DNA from: Rhizobium albus
GTDB taxonomy: Bacteria > Pseudomonadota > Alphaproteobacteria > Rhizobiales > Rhizobiaceae
DNA length: 64,000 bases
Direction: 5' to 3'
NCBI GenBank assembly: GCA_030160035.1
Contig: BSNO01000001.1
Coordinates: forward strand, 1,116,001 to 1,180,000
Shown: positions 19,298 to 28,154 of the stretch, in pieces
Numbering within the stretch: position 1 is the first letter of the stretch
Layout of the letters: each line of letters opens with the position of its first letter
Notes under the pieces: model-generated
Databases searched by the model: none
The model's input: only the letters and a program-made list of their open reading frames with translations
What the model was told of the DNA's origin: nothing
Translations under genes and position numbers: made by a program

Positions 19298-20475
19298 GGT
19301 TGCGATCGCTTCTGGAGCGCGCGTGCTTCGATGGCTTCGACTGCGACGGCCATGCCCGTGCTCAAATCGGTTCGCGCGACATAGTCTCTGGCCGATTGCG
19401 ACCAGCGCGTGAGGGTCGCGCGATCCGCCGAAGCCGCGTCGGCCAGCTCGCGCGGGGATGTGTCCGACGACACGACGATGCCTGCTGCCGCCTCTTCGAC
19501 AAGCGGTGCGAAACCGCAATTGGCCGTAGCGATCACAGGAAGGCCGGCGGCGAGCGCTTCGGCGATGACCATGCCGGTCACGTCCAGTCTGGCCGGATGC
19601 ATGAGAAGATCCGCGGCGCGCAGCTGATCCTTCAGCGCGTCGCCTCTGGTCAGGCCGTTCAGGGTCAATCTGTCAGCAACACCGAGAGCTTGCGCTTGTT
19701 TCCTAATAGTCTGAATCTTCCGGCCTTCGGGATCAGGACCGCAAGCAACAAGCCGCGCGGACGGCGTGAGCGCTAATGTTTCGACCGCCCGATCAAGTCC
19801 TTTGGTGTGCGGATGCAGGCCGAGCCAGAGCCATACGATCTCGTCAGCGCGATAGCCGAGTTTTTCCCGCAAGGCAGCCCGTTCCGAGACATCGATATTG
19901 TGCGGTATCAGCTTCGCATCGAGCGTCGGCGGCAGGATGATCATGCGCTCCAGTTCGGTATCGTAAGAGCGCTGGTAGGCTCCGGCCTGCGGTCTGGCGA
20001 GCAGGAGCAGCAGCGTGTCACTGCCGCGTCCGAAGCAGGCCTTTTCGAGCGCTCCGAGCGTTCTGGCGCGCGGCGAAAGGGCCTTCCACCACTGCCGGTT
20101 CCGGTCGGCGAAACACCAGTCGCCGCAAAAGAGCACATCGAGCCCAGGCATGCGCTGGAAGCCGATGACGAGATCGAACTTCCCCGCCGTCTCCCGGGCC
20201 ATGTCCTGCGCGAAAGCAGCGATCCGCCCATGGTTGGTGAAGCCGCGCGGGTTGATCCGGTGAAGTTCGATCCCCGACGGGACCTGCGTGGCTCGGGTGG
20301 TCACCATCGTCACGCGGTGGCCGCGCGCGGCCAGGTCTTCAGCAAGGCGGAGCGCGTGAATCTCCAGCCCGCCGGCAGGCTCGAGGCGAAAGATTACGAT
20401 TGCAATGTCGAGCCGGTGGACGGCACCGCGCGTTTCGACAGTTTGCGTCTCGCGCTGCGCTTCTATGTCTTCCAA
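19294..20475 (-). CDS. WaaG-like GT4 lipopolysaccharide core glycosyltransferase
   Basis: About 393 residues of a GT-B family 4 transferase. MPGLDVLFCGDWCFADRNR, an ILPPTLDAKLIPHNID region and GLPVIATANCGFAPLVEEA closely parallel E. coli WaaG, which adds glucose to heptose II of the core. The start is not certain: TTG 20475 is the only standard codon close to the conserved N-terminus LDIAIVIFRLEPAGGLEIHA, and it would overlap the upstream methyltransferase gene by 13 bp. Downstream, its stop overlaps the next gene by 4 bp. Function is inferred from similarity and from the nearby heptose genes. Confidence 0.78.
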   Translation of the reverse strand: MEDIEAQRETQTVETRGAVHRLDIAIVIFRLEPAGGLEIHALRLAEDLAARGHRVTMVTTRATQVPSGIELHRINPRGFTNHGRIAAFAQDMARETAGKFDLVIGFQRMPGLDVLFCGDWCFADRNRQWWKALSPRARTLGALEKACFGRGSDTLLLLLARPQAGAYQRSYDTELERMIILPPTLDAKLIPHNIDVSERAALREKLGYRADEIVWLWLGLHPHTKGLDRAVETLALTPSARLVACGPDPEGRKIQTIRKQAQALGVADRLTLNGLTRGDALKDQLRAADLLMHPARLDVTGMVIAEALAAGLPVIATANCGFAPLVEEAAAGIVVSSDTSPRELADAASADRATLTRWSQSARDYVARTDLSTGMAVAVEAIEARALQKRSQP

Positions 20476-21461
20476 GCCTTGACCACCAGTTGATCGCCGA
20501 GCTTGCCGTTCACCTTCACCAATCCCGCCTGGAGCGCATGCTGCAGGCGGGCGATGCGCTTGACGAGGAATCCGGGCTTCGCGCCAAGGTCGGCGTGGCC
20601 AGCTTTCTTGATCGCGCTGCTCGTCATGGCGATCCGGTCGGATCCCGATGCGGAACTGGTGACCTCTGCATTGGCGAAGCCGCAATCGGCCACAAGCCGC
20701 TTCATGCTGTCGACGGTGTAGATGTTGAGATGGCGGGGCGGATCGAGCGCCATCCAGTCGACCTTGTGAATGCGATGCCCAAGGCCGCCAGCGTTTGGCG
20801 TCAGCATCGTCAGCGAGCCACCGGGCTTGAGAATGCGGTGGCATTCTCTCAGCGTCGTGTGTGGATCGGGCAGATGCTCGATCACATGGCTGAGCGTCAC
20901 GGCATCAAACGATGCATCGGCGAAATTCTGCTCGGTGATATCGCCGACATGGACAGTCAGGCCTTTGGCGCGAGCAGCCTCGGCCGCCTTCGCATCGAAT
21001 TCGACACCGACGGTTTCCCAGCCAAGCTCCGAAAGCGTCCAGAGCGCATCGCCGCTGCCGCACCCGACATCCAGCACGCGTTGCGGTCGTGGATCGCGCT
21101 TCAGATGAAAAACCTGATCGTCGATCTCCATCTTGCGCCGGCGCCGAGTGGCGAATAGCGCAGCCAGAAGGCGATCGGTCGTGCCCGTGGGCTTCGCGCC
21201 ATACCGCGTTTCGAGATAAGCCCGCTTTGCTTTCGAAAGCTTCCGGTCCGACTTGCCGTGGGTGAAGTAATCGCCGTAAATCTCGCCCAGATCCTCCGGG
21301 GCCGGCGCCGGGTCGAGCCACAGGGTCTCGCACTGGGCATTGTCGCAGCGCTTGATCGTCCACGTGCCGGGCGCGGAAAAAAGCCTGTCGGGCAGATCCT
21401 TGTAGAGCTCGGTCCCCGAGCTGCCGCAGGCGATGCAGTGTGGTCTTTGAACGGTTCGCAT
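20463..21461 (-). CDS. Class I SAM-dependent methyltransferase with N-terminal Cys motif
   Basis: A 332-residue protein. Residues about 5-45 hold HCIACGSS and CDNAQC, two Cys pairs that look like a zinc ribbon, as in the methyltransferase families found in sugar-modification clusters. The SAM-binding core follows: VLDVGCGSGDALWTLSELG near residue 137, then VTLSHVIEHLPDP and ILKPGG. It heads the three-gene minus-strand unit with the two glycosyltransferases, so methylation of a core or O-chain sugar is likely. ATG 21461 is chosen because the Cys motif starts directly after it. Confidence 0.82.
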   Translation of the reverse strand: MRTVQRPHCIACGSSGTELYKDLPDRLFSAPGTWTIKRCDNAQCETLWLDPAPAPEDLGEIYGDYFTHGKSDRKLSKAKRAYLETRYGAKPTGTTDRLLAALFATRRRRKMEIDDQVFHLKRDPRPQRVLDVGCGSGDALWTLSELGWETVGVEFDAKAAEAARAKGLTVHVGDITEQNFADASFDAVTLSHVIEHLPDPHTTLRECHRILKPGGSLTMLTPNAGGLGHRIHKVDWMALDPPRHLNIYTVDSMKRLVADCGFANAEVTSSASGSDRIAMTSSAIKKAGHADLGAKPGFLVKRIARLQHALQAGLVKVNGKLGDQLVVKAWKT

Positions 21462-21632
21462 CTCGGCTCTACCAATTGCAACGGGCGCGACAATGGCGCT
21501 GGATCTATGCCCGAAACACTCGATAGCACCAGTGTCGCGGCAATCGCAACGCAAGCAGCGCGGCTTGCACCGACTTCGCGTGGCAGTTAACTGTCTCGCG
21601 CGCCCAAAAGGCGGCACCATCGGGAGCCATTC

Positions 21633-22196
21633 ATGTCATTTCTCGACGCGCTGGAACGGCATCGGCGCCTGTTTGCGGAATTGGGCGCGCTGGAGGCCCA
21701 GGTCGTGGCTCTGGCCGACCATATCGAGCGCTCGATCCGCGCGGGCGGCAAGGTCGTGTTCTTCGGCAATGGCGGAAGTGCTGCCGACAGCCAGCATCTG
21801 GCCGCGGAGTTCGTCGTGCGCTACCGGGCTGAGCGACGGCCGCTGCCGGCTCTCGCGCTGACGGTCGACACCTCGATCCTGACGGCGCACAGCAACGACT
21901 ACGCCTTCGAAACGGTGTTTGCCCGTCAGGTGGAAGCGCTGTGCGGCCCCGCCGACACGGTGATCGGCATCTCCACATCGGGCAACAGCGCAAACATCAT
22001 CGCCGGTCTCGCTGCGGCCAGGTCCGTTGGTGCTGCGGGATGGGCGTGGACGGGCAGGGGCGGCGGCAAGCTGGCTGACACTGCCGATCATCTTCTCGCC
22101 GTGCCGGAGAGTGAGACGGCGCGCGTGCAGGAGGCGCATCTCTTCATCGGGCATTGGATCTGCGAAGACATGGACCGGCGGTTTGCCACGTCATGA
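21633..22196 (+). CDS. gmhA: Sedoheptulose-7-phosphate isomerase
   Basis: A 187-residue SIS-domain protein that converts sedoheptulose 7-phosphate to glycero-manno-heptose 7-phosphate, the first step of ADP-heptose synthesis. Signature segments are FFGNGGSAADSQHLAAEFVV (substrate-binding Ser and metal/His residues) and GISTSGNSANIIAGL. The C-terminus ends with HLFIGHWICEDMD. It opens a plus-strand run of four overlapping genes and is divergent from the methyltransferase gene across about 170 bp. Confidence 0.95.
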   Translation: MSFLDALERHRRLFAELGALEAQVVALADHIERSIRAGGKVVFFGNGGSAADSQHLAAEFVVRYRAERRPLPALALTVDTSILTAHSNDYAFETVFARQVEALCGPADTVIGISTSGNSANIIAGLAAARSVGAAGWAWTGRGGGKLADTADHLLAVPESETARVQEAHLFIGHWICEDMDRRFATS

Positions 22197-22744
22197 AGCT
22201 CGTCATCCTCGATCGCGACGGCGTCATCAACTACGATTCGGATGCCTTCATCCGGTCCGTCGACGAGTGGCGGCCGATCGAAGGCAGCATCGATGCAATC
22301 GCCAGGTTGGCACAGGCCGGCTACACCATCGCGGTTGCCACGAACCAGTCCGGCATCGCGCGGGGCTATCTTTCGCTCGAGACGCTTCAGGCCATCCATC
22401 GGCGCATGGAGGAGGCGGTGACAGAGGCGGGCGGCGCGATCGCACACATCGCCTTTTGCCCGCATGGGCCAAGCGACGGCTGCGCCTGCCGCAAGCCGCT
22501 GCCGGGGATGATCGATGAGATACTGGACCGGCTCGGCGCGCATAACATCGATGAGCGCTGGCTCGTCGGCGACAGCCTGCGCGACCTGCAGGCAGGCATT
22601 TCGCGCGACTTTCGGCCGGTGCTTGTGCGAACCGGCAAGGGCGTGAAAACGGAAAAGGATCGGTCGAGCCTCCCGGAAAACACGCTGATTTTCGACGATT
22701 TGGCCCGTTTCGCCGAACACGTCATCGCGGAGAGCGGCGCATGA
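22193..22744 (+). CDS. gmhB: D-glycero-D-manno-heptose 1,7-bisphosphate 7-phosphatase
   Basis: A 183-residue HAD-type phosphatase. The DxD motif is in LDRDGVINYDSD at the N-terminus, and the zinc-binding loop typical of GmhB and histidinol phosphatases is seen as CPHGPSDGCACRKP near residue 88. The motif WLVGDSLRDLQAG gives the C-terminal Asp ligands. ATG 22193 overlaps the gmhA stop (ATGA), so the two are translationally coupled. With GmhA and HldE it completes a pathway to ADP-heptose except for the epimerase HldD, which is not in the window. Confidence 0.93.
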   Translation: MKLVILDRDGVINYDSDAFIRSVDEWRPIEGSIDAIARLAQAGYTIAVATNQSGIARGYLSLETLQAIHRRMEEAVTEAGGAIAHIAFCPHGPSDGCACRKPLPGMIDEILDRLGAHNIDERWLVGDSLRDLQAGISRDFRPVLVRTGKGVKTEKDRSSLPENTLIFDDLARFAEHVIAESGA

Positions 22745-23943
22745 GCGAACCGATGGAACTCGATCTGATCATCATCGGCGGCGGCGTCGCCGGCCTCTGG
22801 CTGCTCAACCGGGCGACGCAAGACGGCTTCAACGCGCTGTTGATCGAGAAGACCGCGCTTGGTGGCGGCCAGACCCGCTACGCACAGGGCATTATGCATG
22901 GCGGCACGAAATACGCACTGAGCGGCGCGATGACGCCGGCTGCCGATGCGATCGGCCGCATGCCGGACCTCTGGCGCGATTGCCTGAAAGGTCGAGGCGA
23001 ACTCGATCTCAAAGGCGTGCGGGAGCTTTCAGATGCCACCTATCTCTGGTCTGCCGGATCGCTGACATCGCAGGTGACGTCGTTCTTCGCGAGCAAGGCC
23101 ATGCGCTCCCGCGTCGACCGCGTCGACGACCAAGACAAACCCTCTATCTTCCAGCTGCCGGGTGCGAGTGGGTCGGTCTATCGTCTCAACGAGTTCGTGC
23201 TCGACATGCCGTCGCTGGTCGAAACCCTGGCGGCACCGCTCAAGGATCGCATCATCCGCGCTGCCGCCGAGACGATGTCATACGCCTTTGACGAAGCCGG
23301 CAATGTCAGCAGCATCAGCCTTGAGGATGGGCTCGTTCTCAAGCCGCGTGCTCTTATCCTGACATCCGGTGCTGGCCACGAGGCCCTTGCGGCGCGCCTC
23401 AACATCGTGCGTCCGCAATTGCAGCGGCGGCCGCTGCATATGGTGGTGGCACGACACACGATCGATCATCCGCTTTTCGGCCACTGCATCGGAATGTCCA
23501 GCAGCCCGCTTCTTACCGTGACGAGCCATCCGTCGAGCGACGGCCGCGTCGTCTGGTATCTCGGCGGCGGGCTCGCCGAAACGGGCGTCGAGAAAACGGA
23601 AGACGAGCAGATCGCTGCGGCCCGCGAGACGATCGACCGGCTCCTGCCGCAGCTTCGGCCGTTCCGAGCCAAATGGGCAACGCTGCGCATCGATCGCGCC
23701 GAACCGTTGCAGCCAGGCGGTGCGCGTCCGGATGGCGCGTTTGTCGAAGAGGTCGGCAATTGCCTCGTCGCATGGCCAACCAAGCTGGCGCTGGCGCCGG
23801 AACTCGCGCGACTGGCGCTCGGCAGACTTCATGGGCGGTTAGGCGAGGGTGCGCAAACCTCGGTCGATTGGTCCCGCCTTGCCGATCTGCCGCGTCCCGA
23901 GGTGGCGCGCTTGCCCTGGGAAGAGACGATCCAATGGACTTGA
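22741..23943 (+). CDS. FAD-dependent oxidoreductase (DAO family) in the heptose operon
   Basis: A 400-residue flavoprotein with an N-terminal Rossmann GxGxxG (LDLIIIGGGVAGLWLLNRA) and a DAO/glycerol-3-phosphate-dehydrogenase-like FAD site, TALGGGQTRYAQGIMHGGTKY. It overlaps gmhB by 4 bp and is followed by an aldo/keto reductase that overlaps it by 10 bp. The substrate is unknown; coupling to gmhAB suggests a sugar, sugar phosphate or polyol. Nothing shows a membrane anchor. Confidence 0.75.
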   Translation: MSEPMELDLIIIGGGVAGLWLLNRATQDGFNALLIEKTALGGGQTRYAQGIMHGGTKYALSGAMTPAADAIGRMPDLWRDCLKGRGELDLKGVRELSDATYLWSAGSLTSQVTSFFASKAMRSRVDRVDDQDKPSIFQLPGASGSVYRLNEFVLDMPSLVETLAAPLKDRIIRAAAETMSYAFDEAGNVSSISLEDGLVLKPRALILTSGAGHEALAARLNIVRPQLQRRPLHMVVARHTIDHPLFGHCIGMSSSPLLTVTSHPSSDGRVVWYLGGGLAETGVEKTEDEQIAAARETIDRLLPQLRPFRAKWATLRIDRAEPLQPGGARPDGAFVEEVGNCLVAWPTKLALAPELARLALGRLHGRLGEGAQTSVDWSRLADLPRPEVARLPWEETIQWT

Positions 23944-24725
23944 GAGATTTCGGCACCACGGGGCTGCGCGTCAGCCCAATCGCGCTCGGCACAGTCAAGT
24001 TCGGCCGCACGGCGGGGCTGAAACTGCCAAAGCCGTTCCAGTTGCCGAGCGATGCGGAGGCGGCGTCGCTTCTGGCGCTCGCCGCCGATCTCGGCATCAA
24101 CCTCATCGATACGGCGCCGGCCTACGGCACGTCTGAAGAGCGGCTCGGTGCGCTGCTCAAAGACCAGCGCGACAAATGGCTGATCTGCTCCAAGGCCGGC
24201 GAGGAATTCGACGCCGCCACCGGGCAAAGCCACTATGTCTTTTCGCGCGAACACATCACGCTGAGCGTCGAGCGGAGCCTGAAGCGGCTTGGAACGGACC
24301 GGCTCGACATCGTGCTCATTCACTCCAACGGCGACGATCTCGATGTGATCGACCGGTTCGGCGCGCTGGATACGCTGGAACGCCTGAAGGCTCAGGGCAA
24401 GATCCGCGCGACGGGCATGTCGACGAAAACCATTGAGGGCGGGCTGCGTGCGCTTGCGGCAAGCGACTGCGTGATGGTCACGCACAATCTCGCCTATCAG
24501 GACGAATTGCCGGTCATCGACGTGGCGGCGGCCAGCGGCAAAGGTGTTCTTATCAAGAAGCCGCTCGCCTCCGGCCATGCCGTTTCGCAAAGCGACGATC
24601 CGGTTGCCGAAAGCTTCCGGATGATCCTTGGTCATCCCGGCGTGTCGTCTCTGGTCGTCGGGACGATCGACCCGCACCACCTTGCCCAGAATGTGGAAGC
24701 CGCCAGCCGCGCACTCAACGCGTAG
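23934..24725 (+). CDS. Aldo/keto reductase
   Basis: A 263-residue member of the NADPH-linked aldo/keto reductase superfamily. It has LGTVKFGRTAG, the catalytic-Asp/Tyr region INLIDTAPAYGTSEERLG near residue 55 and LDIVLIHSNG near residue 123. It is shorter than the usual 310-330 residues, so some C-terminal NADPH-binding elements may be reduced. Start ATG 23934 overlaps the FAD oxidoreductase gene by 10 bp. The substrate is unknown; the adjoining heptose and flavin genes suggest carbohydrate oxidation-reduction. Confidence 0.8.
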   Translation: MDLRDFGTTGLRVSPIALGTVKFGRTAGLKLPKPFQLPSDAEAASLLALAADLGINLIDTAPAYGTSEERLGALLKDQRDKWLICSKAGEEFDAATGQSHYVFSREHITLSVERSLKRLGTDRLDIVLIHSNGDDLDVIDRFGALDTLERLKAQGKIRATGMSTKTIEGGLRALAASDCVMVTHNLAYQDELPVIDVAAASGKGVLIKKPLASGHAVSQSDDPVAESFRMILGHPGVSSLVVGTIDPHHLAQNVEAASRALNA

Positions 24726-24728
24726 ACC

Positions 24729-26462
24729 TTATTGAACGAGCACGGCGCGATTGCATTCGGCGCCCGTCACGCGGACATCCGCTTCGCCGACCGAAACACC
24801 AACGGACCGCAGCGTGGAATGCAGAACCTGATCGAGCGGCGCGCTCACCCCTTCGAGCAGGGATGTGACGAGCTTCGTGACGGCTTGAACGCTGCCGAGA
24901 CCGAGACCCAGGCCGAGGATATCGACCTCCAATTGCAGCCGCTCCAAGAGGGACAGTGTCAGTGAGCGGGTGAGATCGCGCGTATTGATTGTCCTCGTCA
25001 CACCCTTGGCGATATCTTCGCCGGAGAAGCGAAGCGCCGTCGTGTCGATATTGGCGACTTCGAGATGGGCGACCGCCTTCACCTTGAGCAGCAGCAGATC
25101 GACGAGACCGGCCTTGGCAATCGTCGGGTCGCGGCTGAAATCCGTGAAGGATGAGGCGGTGGCCTTGCCGATTGCCGCTTCGAGGACGCCAGGGCGTGCG
25201 TCGAGGGTGACGCTGCGAGGCAAGCGGGTGGCACCACAATCGACAGCCGACAGCGTCGCCTCGCCATAGGCAACTTCCAGATAAAGCGGCACATGCAAGG
25301 CCGATATGGCGCCCGTGCCGAGCACCTTCACATCGAGCGCAAGGCGCGTCTGCGCGGTTCGGACCGTTGCGCCCCGCTCGCCGATGGCGATCCAGGCGCT
25401 GCCTGCCGGTGGCTGGCCGACCGCGAGCTTCAGCGAAACGGAGGCAAGCCCCGGCAGCGTCTGGTCGAGATGGAGTGCGATCTGGCGGCCTGCGCCGGCG
25501 ATGGAGGCCATGGCGGACAGGAAGTCGAGGGCATTGGCCTTCACGGCCAGGCCTTGCGCTGCGCCGACAGCTGCGCGGCCCACCGGTCCTGCATCCAGAA
25601 ACGCCGAAAGCGCGATTGGTGTCTCCTTGATGCCGAGCGCCGTCACCAGGGACCGCAGTGCGGCAGATGCCTGTGGCGACAGACCTTCGAGCGAGGAAAG
25701 GACCGTCGCCATGCGACCGATGCTGACAGAACGATTCAAAAGCTCGTCGTAAGTGACCGCATCCAGTGAGAGATTGGTCGCAAGGGCATCCATGAAGGCG
25801 AGAAGAGAGATGTCGGCGCTGGCAAGCGCGTTATAATCCATCAGCTTAAGGTCGATGCGCGACCCGAGCATGGCGCCCAGCACCTGGTTCGCGATGCCAT
25901 CGTTGAGGCTGGCGAGCCGTGACCCGATGGAGAACGCAGCCTGTGCGGAGGCATGTGCTGTGCCCACTGCGCTCAGCCGCGGCGGCTCGGAAAAGAGCGC
26001 CGCAAAATGCAAGGTGCCGGGGCGGCTTATCTCCACGCGTGCGGCGTTGGATGTCGCCGTGGCAGCCACTGCACGAAAGCGTGCATCGACCTCCAGTTCG
26101 GATGAGGGTTGATACACGCCCGGCTCTATCCGCAGGATACCGAGCCGATCGTCGGGCACGGTCGCCAGATGCTTCCCTTCGATGTCGACGAAGCCGTTTT
26201 CGATGGCGATGACGTAGTCGAGATTGTTGGAAGCGAGATAATGACTCACGGCGCCCATACGATCTGCCGCGTTGGATGCGGCGATGATCGCCGCGAGGTC
26301 GGCATGCTGCTGCAGCGTGCGCCGCTCCAGCGTGAGTTTGCCGTAATCAACGGCGAGAGCCAGCGATCCGGCAACGAGCGGCAGGGCACCTGCCGCGATC
26401 ATCGCCACGTTGCCGCGCTGGTTCGCTGCTAAACGCGCTAGAAACGTTCTCCCTGCAGCCAT
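24729..26462 (-). CDS. TadG-like membrane-anchored protein
   Basis: A 577-residue protein with one N-terminal hydrophobic segment (about residues 18-40) in the setting RGNVAMIAAGALPLVAGSLALAVDYG, which is typical of TadG/DUF2134 proteins. The rest is a long, largely beta-rich exported region with a repeated leucine/alanine-rich pattern and no metal-binding motif that I can see. Only one cysteine pair is present near the C-terminus. It is preceded by a TadE-like gene, but no other Tad pilus genes are in the window, so it may work with a Tad system encoded elsewhere. Confidence 0.72.
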   Translation of the reverse strand: MAAGRTFLARLAANQRGNVAMIAAGALPLVAGSLALAVDYGKLTLERRTLQQHADLAAIIAASNAADRMGAVSHYLASNNLDYVIAIENGFVDIEGKHLATVPDDRLGILRIEPGVYQPSSELEVDARFRAVAATATSNAARVEISRPGTLHFAALFSEPPRLSAVGTAHASAQAAFSIGSRLASLNDGIANQVLGAMLGSRIDLKLMDYNALASADISLLAFMDALATNLSLDAVTYDELLNRSVSIGRMATVLSSLEGLSPQASAALRSLVTALGIKETPIALSAFLDAGPVGRAAVGAAQGLAVKANALDFLSAMASIAGAGRQIALHLDQTLPGLASVSLKLAVGQPPAGSAWIAIGERGATVRTAQTRLALDVKVLGTGAISALHVPLYLEVAYGEATLSAVDCGATRLPRSVTLDARPGVLEAAIGKATASSFTDFSRDPTIAKAGLVDLLLLKVKAVAHLEVANIDTTALRFSGEDIAKGVTRTINTRDLTRSLTLSLLERLQLEVDILGLGLGLGSVQAVTKLVTSLLEGVSAPLDQVLHSTLRSVGVSVGEADVRVTGAECNRAVLVQ

Positions 26463-26463
26463 C

Positions 26464-26883
26464 TCAGATGCCTCCGATCCGGATCGTCGCGTACCGTTCT
26501 ATCCGCGTCTCGGGCATGGTGAAGGTGAAGAGGTTCCAGATCGGCAGGCCGGCGGAATCATAGGAAAGGCGCACGGTGAACTGGCCCGGTTCCGGGTCAT
26601 CCCCGACATCCACGTCCATCATCGCTGCATCGATGAACGGGTAGGAGATCGCAGCGGAGGATACGTAGCTGCGCGCAAGGTGCAGCCTTTCCTCCTCGTT
26701 CAAGCCGGCAACGGCAATGCGGGCCGAATCCGCTGCGATCTGCTGCACGGCATGGGCGGTGTTGAGATAGATGGCGTAGGCCACCAGCGTCAGGAGCGTC
26801 AGGATAAACAGCGGCGCGACGATAGCGAATTCGATCGCGGCACCACCCTTTCGGCATCGCAAGAACAGTCCTTCGTGAAGCAT
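26464..26883 (-). CDS. TadE-like pseudopilin-type protein
   Basis: A 139-residue protein with the TadE signature CRKGGAAIEFAIVAPLFILT: a short basic leader, a Glu five residues after the cleavage-type Gly, then a hydrophobic helix. This is the prepilin peptidase-like pattern of TadE/TadF minor pilins. It ends 1 bp before the TadG-like gene, which suggests that they act together. ATG 26883 has GGGA at 6 nt; ATG 26898 is an alternative. Confidence 0.72.
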   Translation of the reverse strand: MLHEGLFLRCRKGGAAIEFAIVAPLFILTLLTLVAYAIYLNTAHAVQQIAADSARIAVAGLNEEERLHLARSYVSSAAISYPFIDAAMMDVDVGDDPEPGQFTVRLSYDSAGLPIWNLFTFTMPETRIERYATIRIGGI

Positions 26884-27080
26884 GACGATCCCATCCATTG
26901 AATAGGCCCAGGATGCCAGTTGCAGGATACGATTCTTCTACCGAAGATTGTACATTGTTGCGCATGAAGCCATGCGTTGCAAATCGTTGAATTGGCAGAT
27001 CAGCATCCGCTAAGGTTGCATTAACCGGAAATGCAGTTAATGGTTGTACTGCGAGCGCGGCACAATTTGAGGGGCATGTC

Positions 27081-27845
27081 ATGGTGATCAAGTCGGTGGG
27101 CGTCACATTCTCGATTCTTCAAGCCTTCGTGGGCAGACGAGCGGCGTTGACGCTGAAGGAGATCGCGTATCAATCGAAACTGCCGCCGAGCAAGGCGCAT
27201 CGCTATCTGCGAAGTCTCATCCAAGAGGGAATGATCGTGCAGGATCCGCGTACGCGGCTTTATGGGCTGGGCGCCACGGCGATCGCGCTTGGGCTTGAAG
27301 CACTCGAGAACACCGATCCTGTCGTGCGCGCCTGCGACACGGTGCGGGCGTTGGCCGAGCGGCTCGATGTGGCCGTGAGCATCGATGTGATGGGGCCTGC
27401 CGGGCCAATCTGCATCTGGGCGGAGCAACCCGTTACCCGTCTGGTCTCCCCGGTTCGCCTCGGCGCGACACAACCACTGACAGCCTCGGCCGCGGGACAG
27501 GTCTTCATGGCCTTCCTGCCGATGCACGCGACACGCGATCTGGTCGCCCGCGAAACGGCCATGGTGCAGACCGGGAGCGCGATCGACGCGAATGCGATCG
27601 CAATGGGGGTCCGCACCCGTGGCTATGCGGCTCTTCCGCCAGCGCCAGGCAGCATGACTGCGACGATCGCTGCCCCCGTTCTCGATGCGCGCGGCGAGGC
27701 CTGTGCCGCGATTACGGTCTATTGCCGCCCGACCGAGACGGGCGGCATCGCCGATCTGACCGTCGGTTCGCTGCTTTCCGCCGCCAACGAAGCTTCGGCA
27801 TTGAAGCTGCACATGCGTGCCGCCCGATACGCCGCAGCGCGCTGA
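27081..27845 (+). CDS. IclR-family transcriptional regulator
   Basis: A 254-residue protein with an IclR winged helix (SVGVTFSILQAFVGRRAALTLKEIAYQSKLPPSKAHRYL, quoted in parts as ALTLKEIA and PPSKAHRYL) at residues 5-45 and the C-terminal effector domain with the usual SAAGQVFMAFL motif near residue 137. No target gene is evident: the neighbours are divergent pilus-like genes and a 309-bp gap. It may regulate something outside this window. Confidence 0.85.
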   Translation: MVIKSVGVTFSILQAFVGRRAALTLKEIAYQSKLPPSKAHRYLRSLIQEGMIVQDPRTRLYGLGATAIALGLEALENTDPVVRACDTVRALAERLDVAVSIDVMGPAGPICIWAEQPVTRLVSPVRLGATQPLTASAAGQVFMAFLPMHATRDLVARETAMVQTGSAIDANAIAMGVRTRGYAALPPAPGSMTATIAAPVLDARGEACAAITVYCRPTETGGIADLTVGSLLSAANEASALKLHMRAARYAAAR

Positions 27846-28154
27846 ACGCGAACTGCGCCACGTCTCGATCCTCAGCCGATATTCCCCGCCCCACGGCCAC
27901 CTTCGGCGCAGCCTGACCGCTGCGCCGCTTTCTTTTGCCAGATAATTCAAAATTTAATCGAATTGCTTGTATTCATGCGTGAACTCGGAGTTTCTCTTTG
28001 CTGAATGCAGAATATTAAGCACGAAGATTATGCTTAATATTCCGTTATGCGCGCTGTTCTGCTGTTGCCGGTTGCCAGATCTGCATCATCGTGGCGTTCT
28101 CACATCAAGAGTTGTTGTCTGCAAGTAATTCAACCCTGAGTGAGGAGAGTATCC
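27846..28154. other. Intergenic region upstream of the LNG-repeat gene
   Basis: This 309-bp gap is AT-richer than its neighbours, especially at 27941-28050. It contains the large inverted repeat at 28010-28042 and no open frame with a good ribosome-binding site. It probably carries the promoter of the secreted protein gene at 28155. Confidence 0.5.
28010..28042. repeat. Perfect 11-bp inverted repeat upstream of the LNG-repeat gene
   Basis: GAATATTAAGC (28010-28020) and GCTTAATATTC (28032-28042) are exact reverse complements with an 11-nt spacer, so the two half-sites are 22 bp apart, about two helical turns. This fits a dimer-of-dimers operator better than a terminator. It lies 113 bp ahead of the gene. 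Confidence 0.55.
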
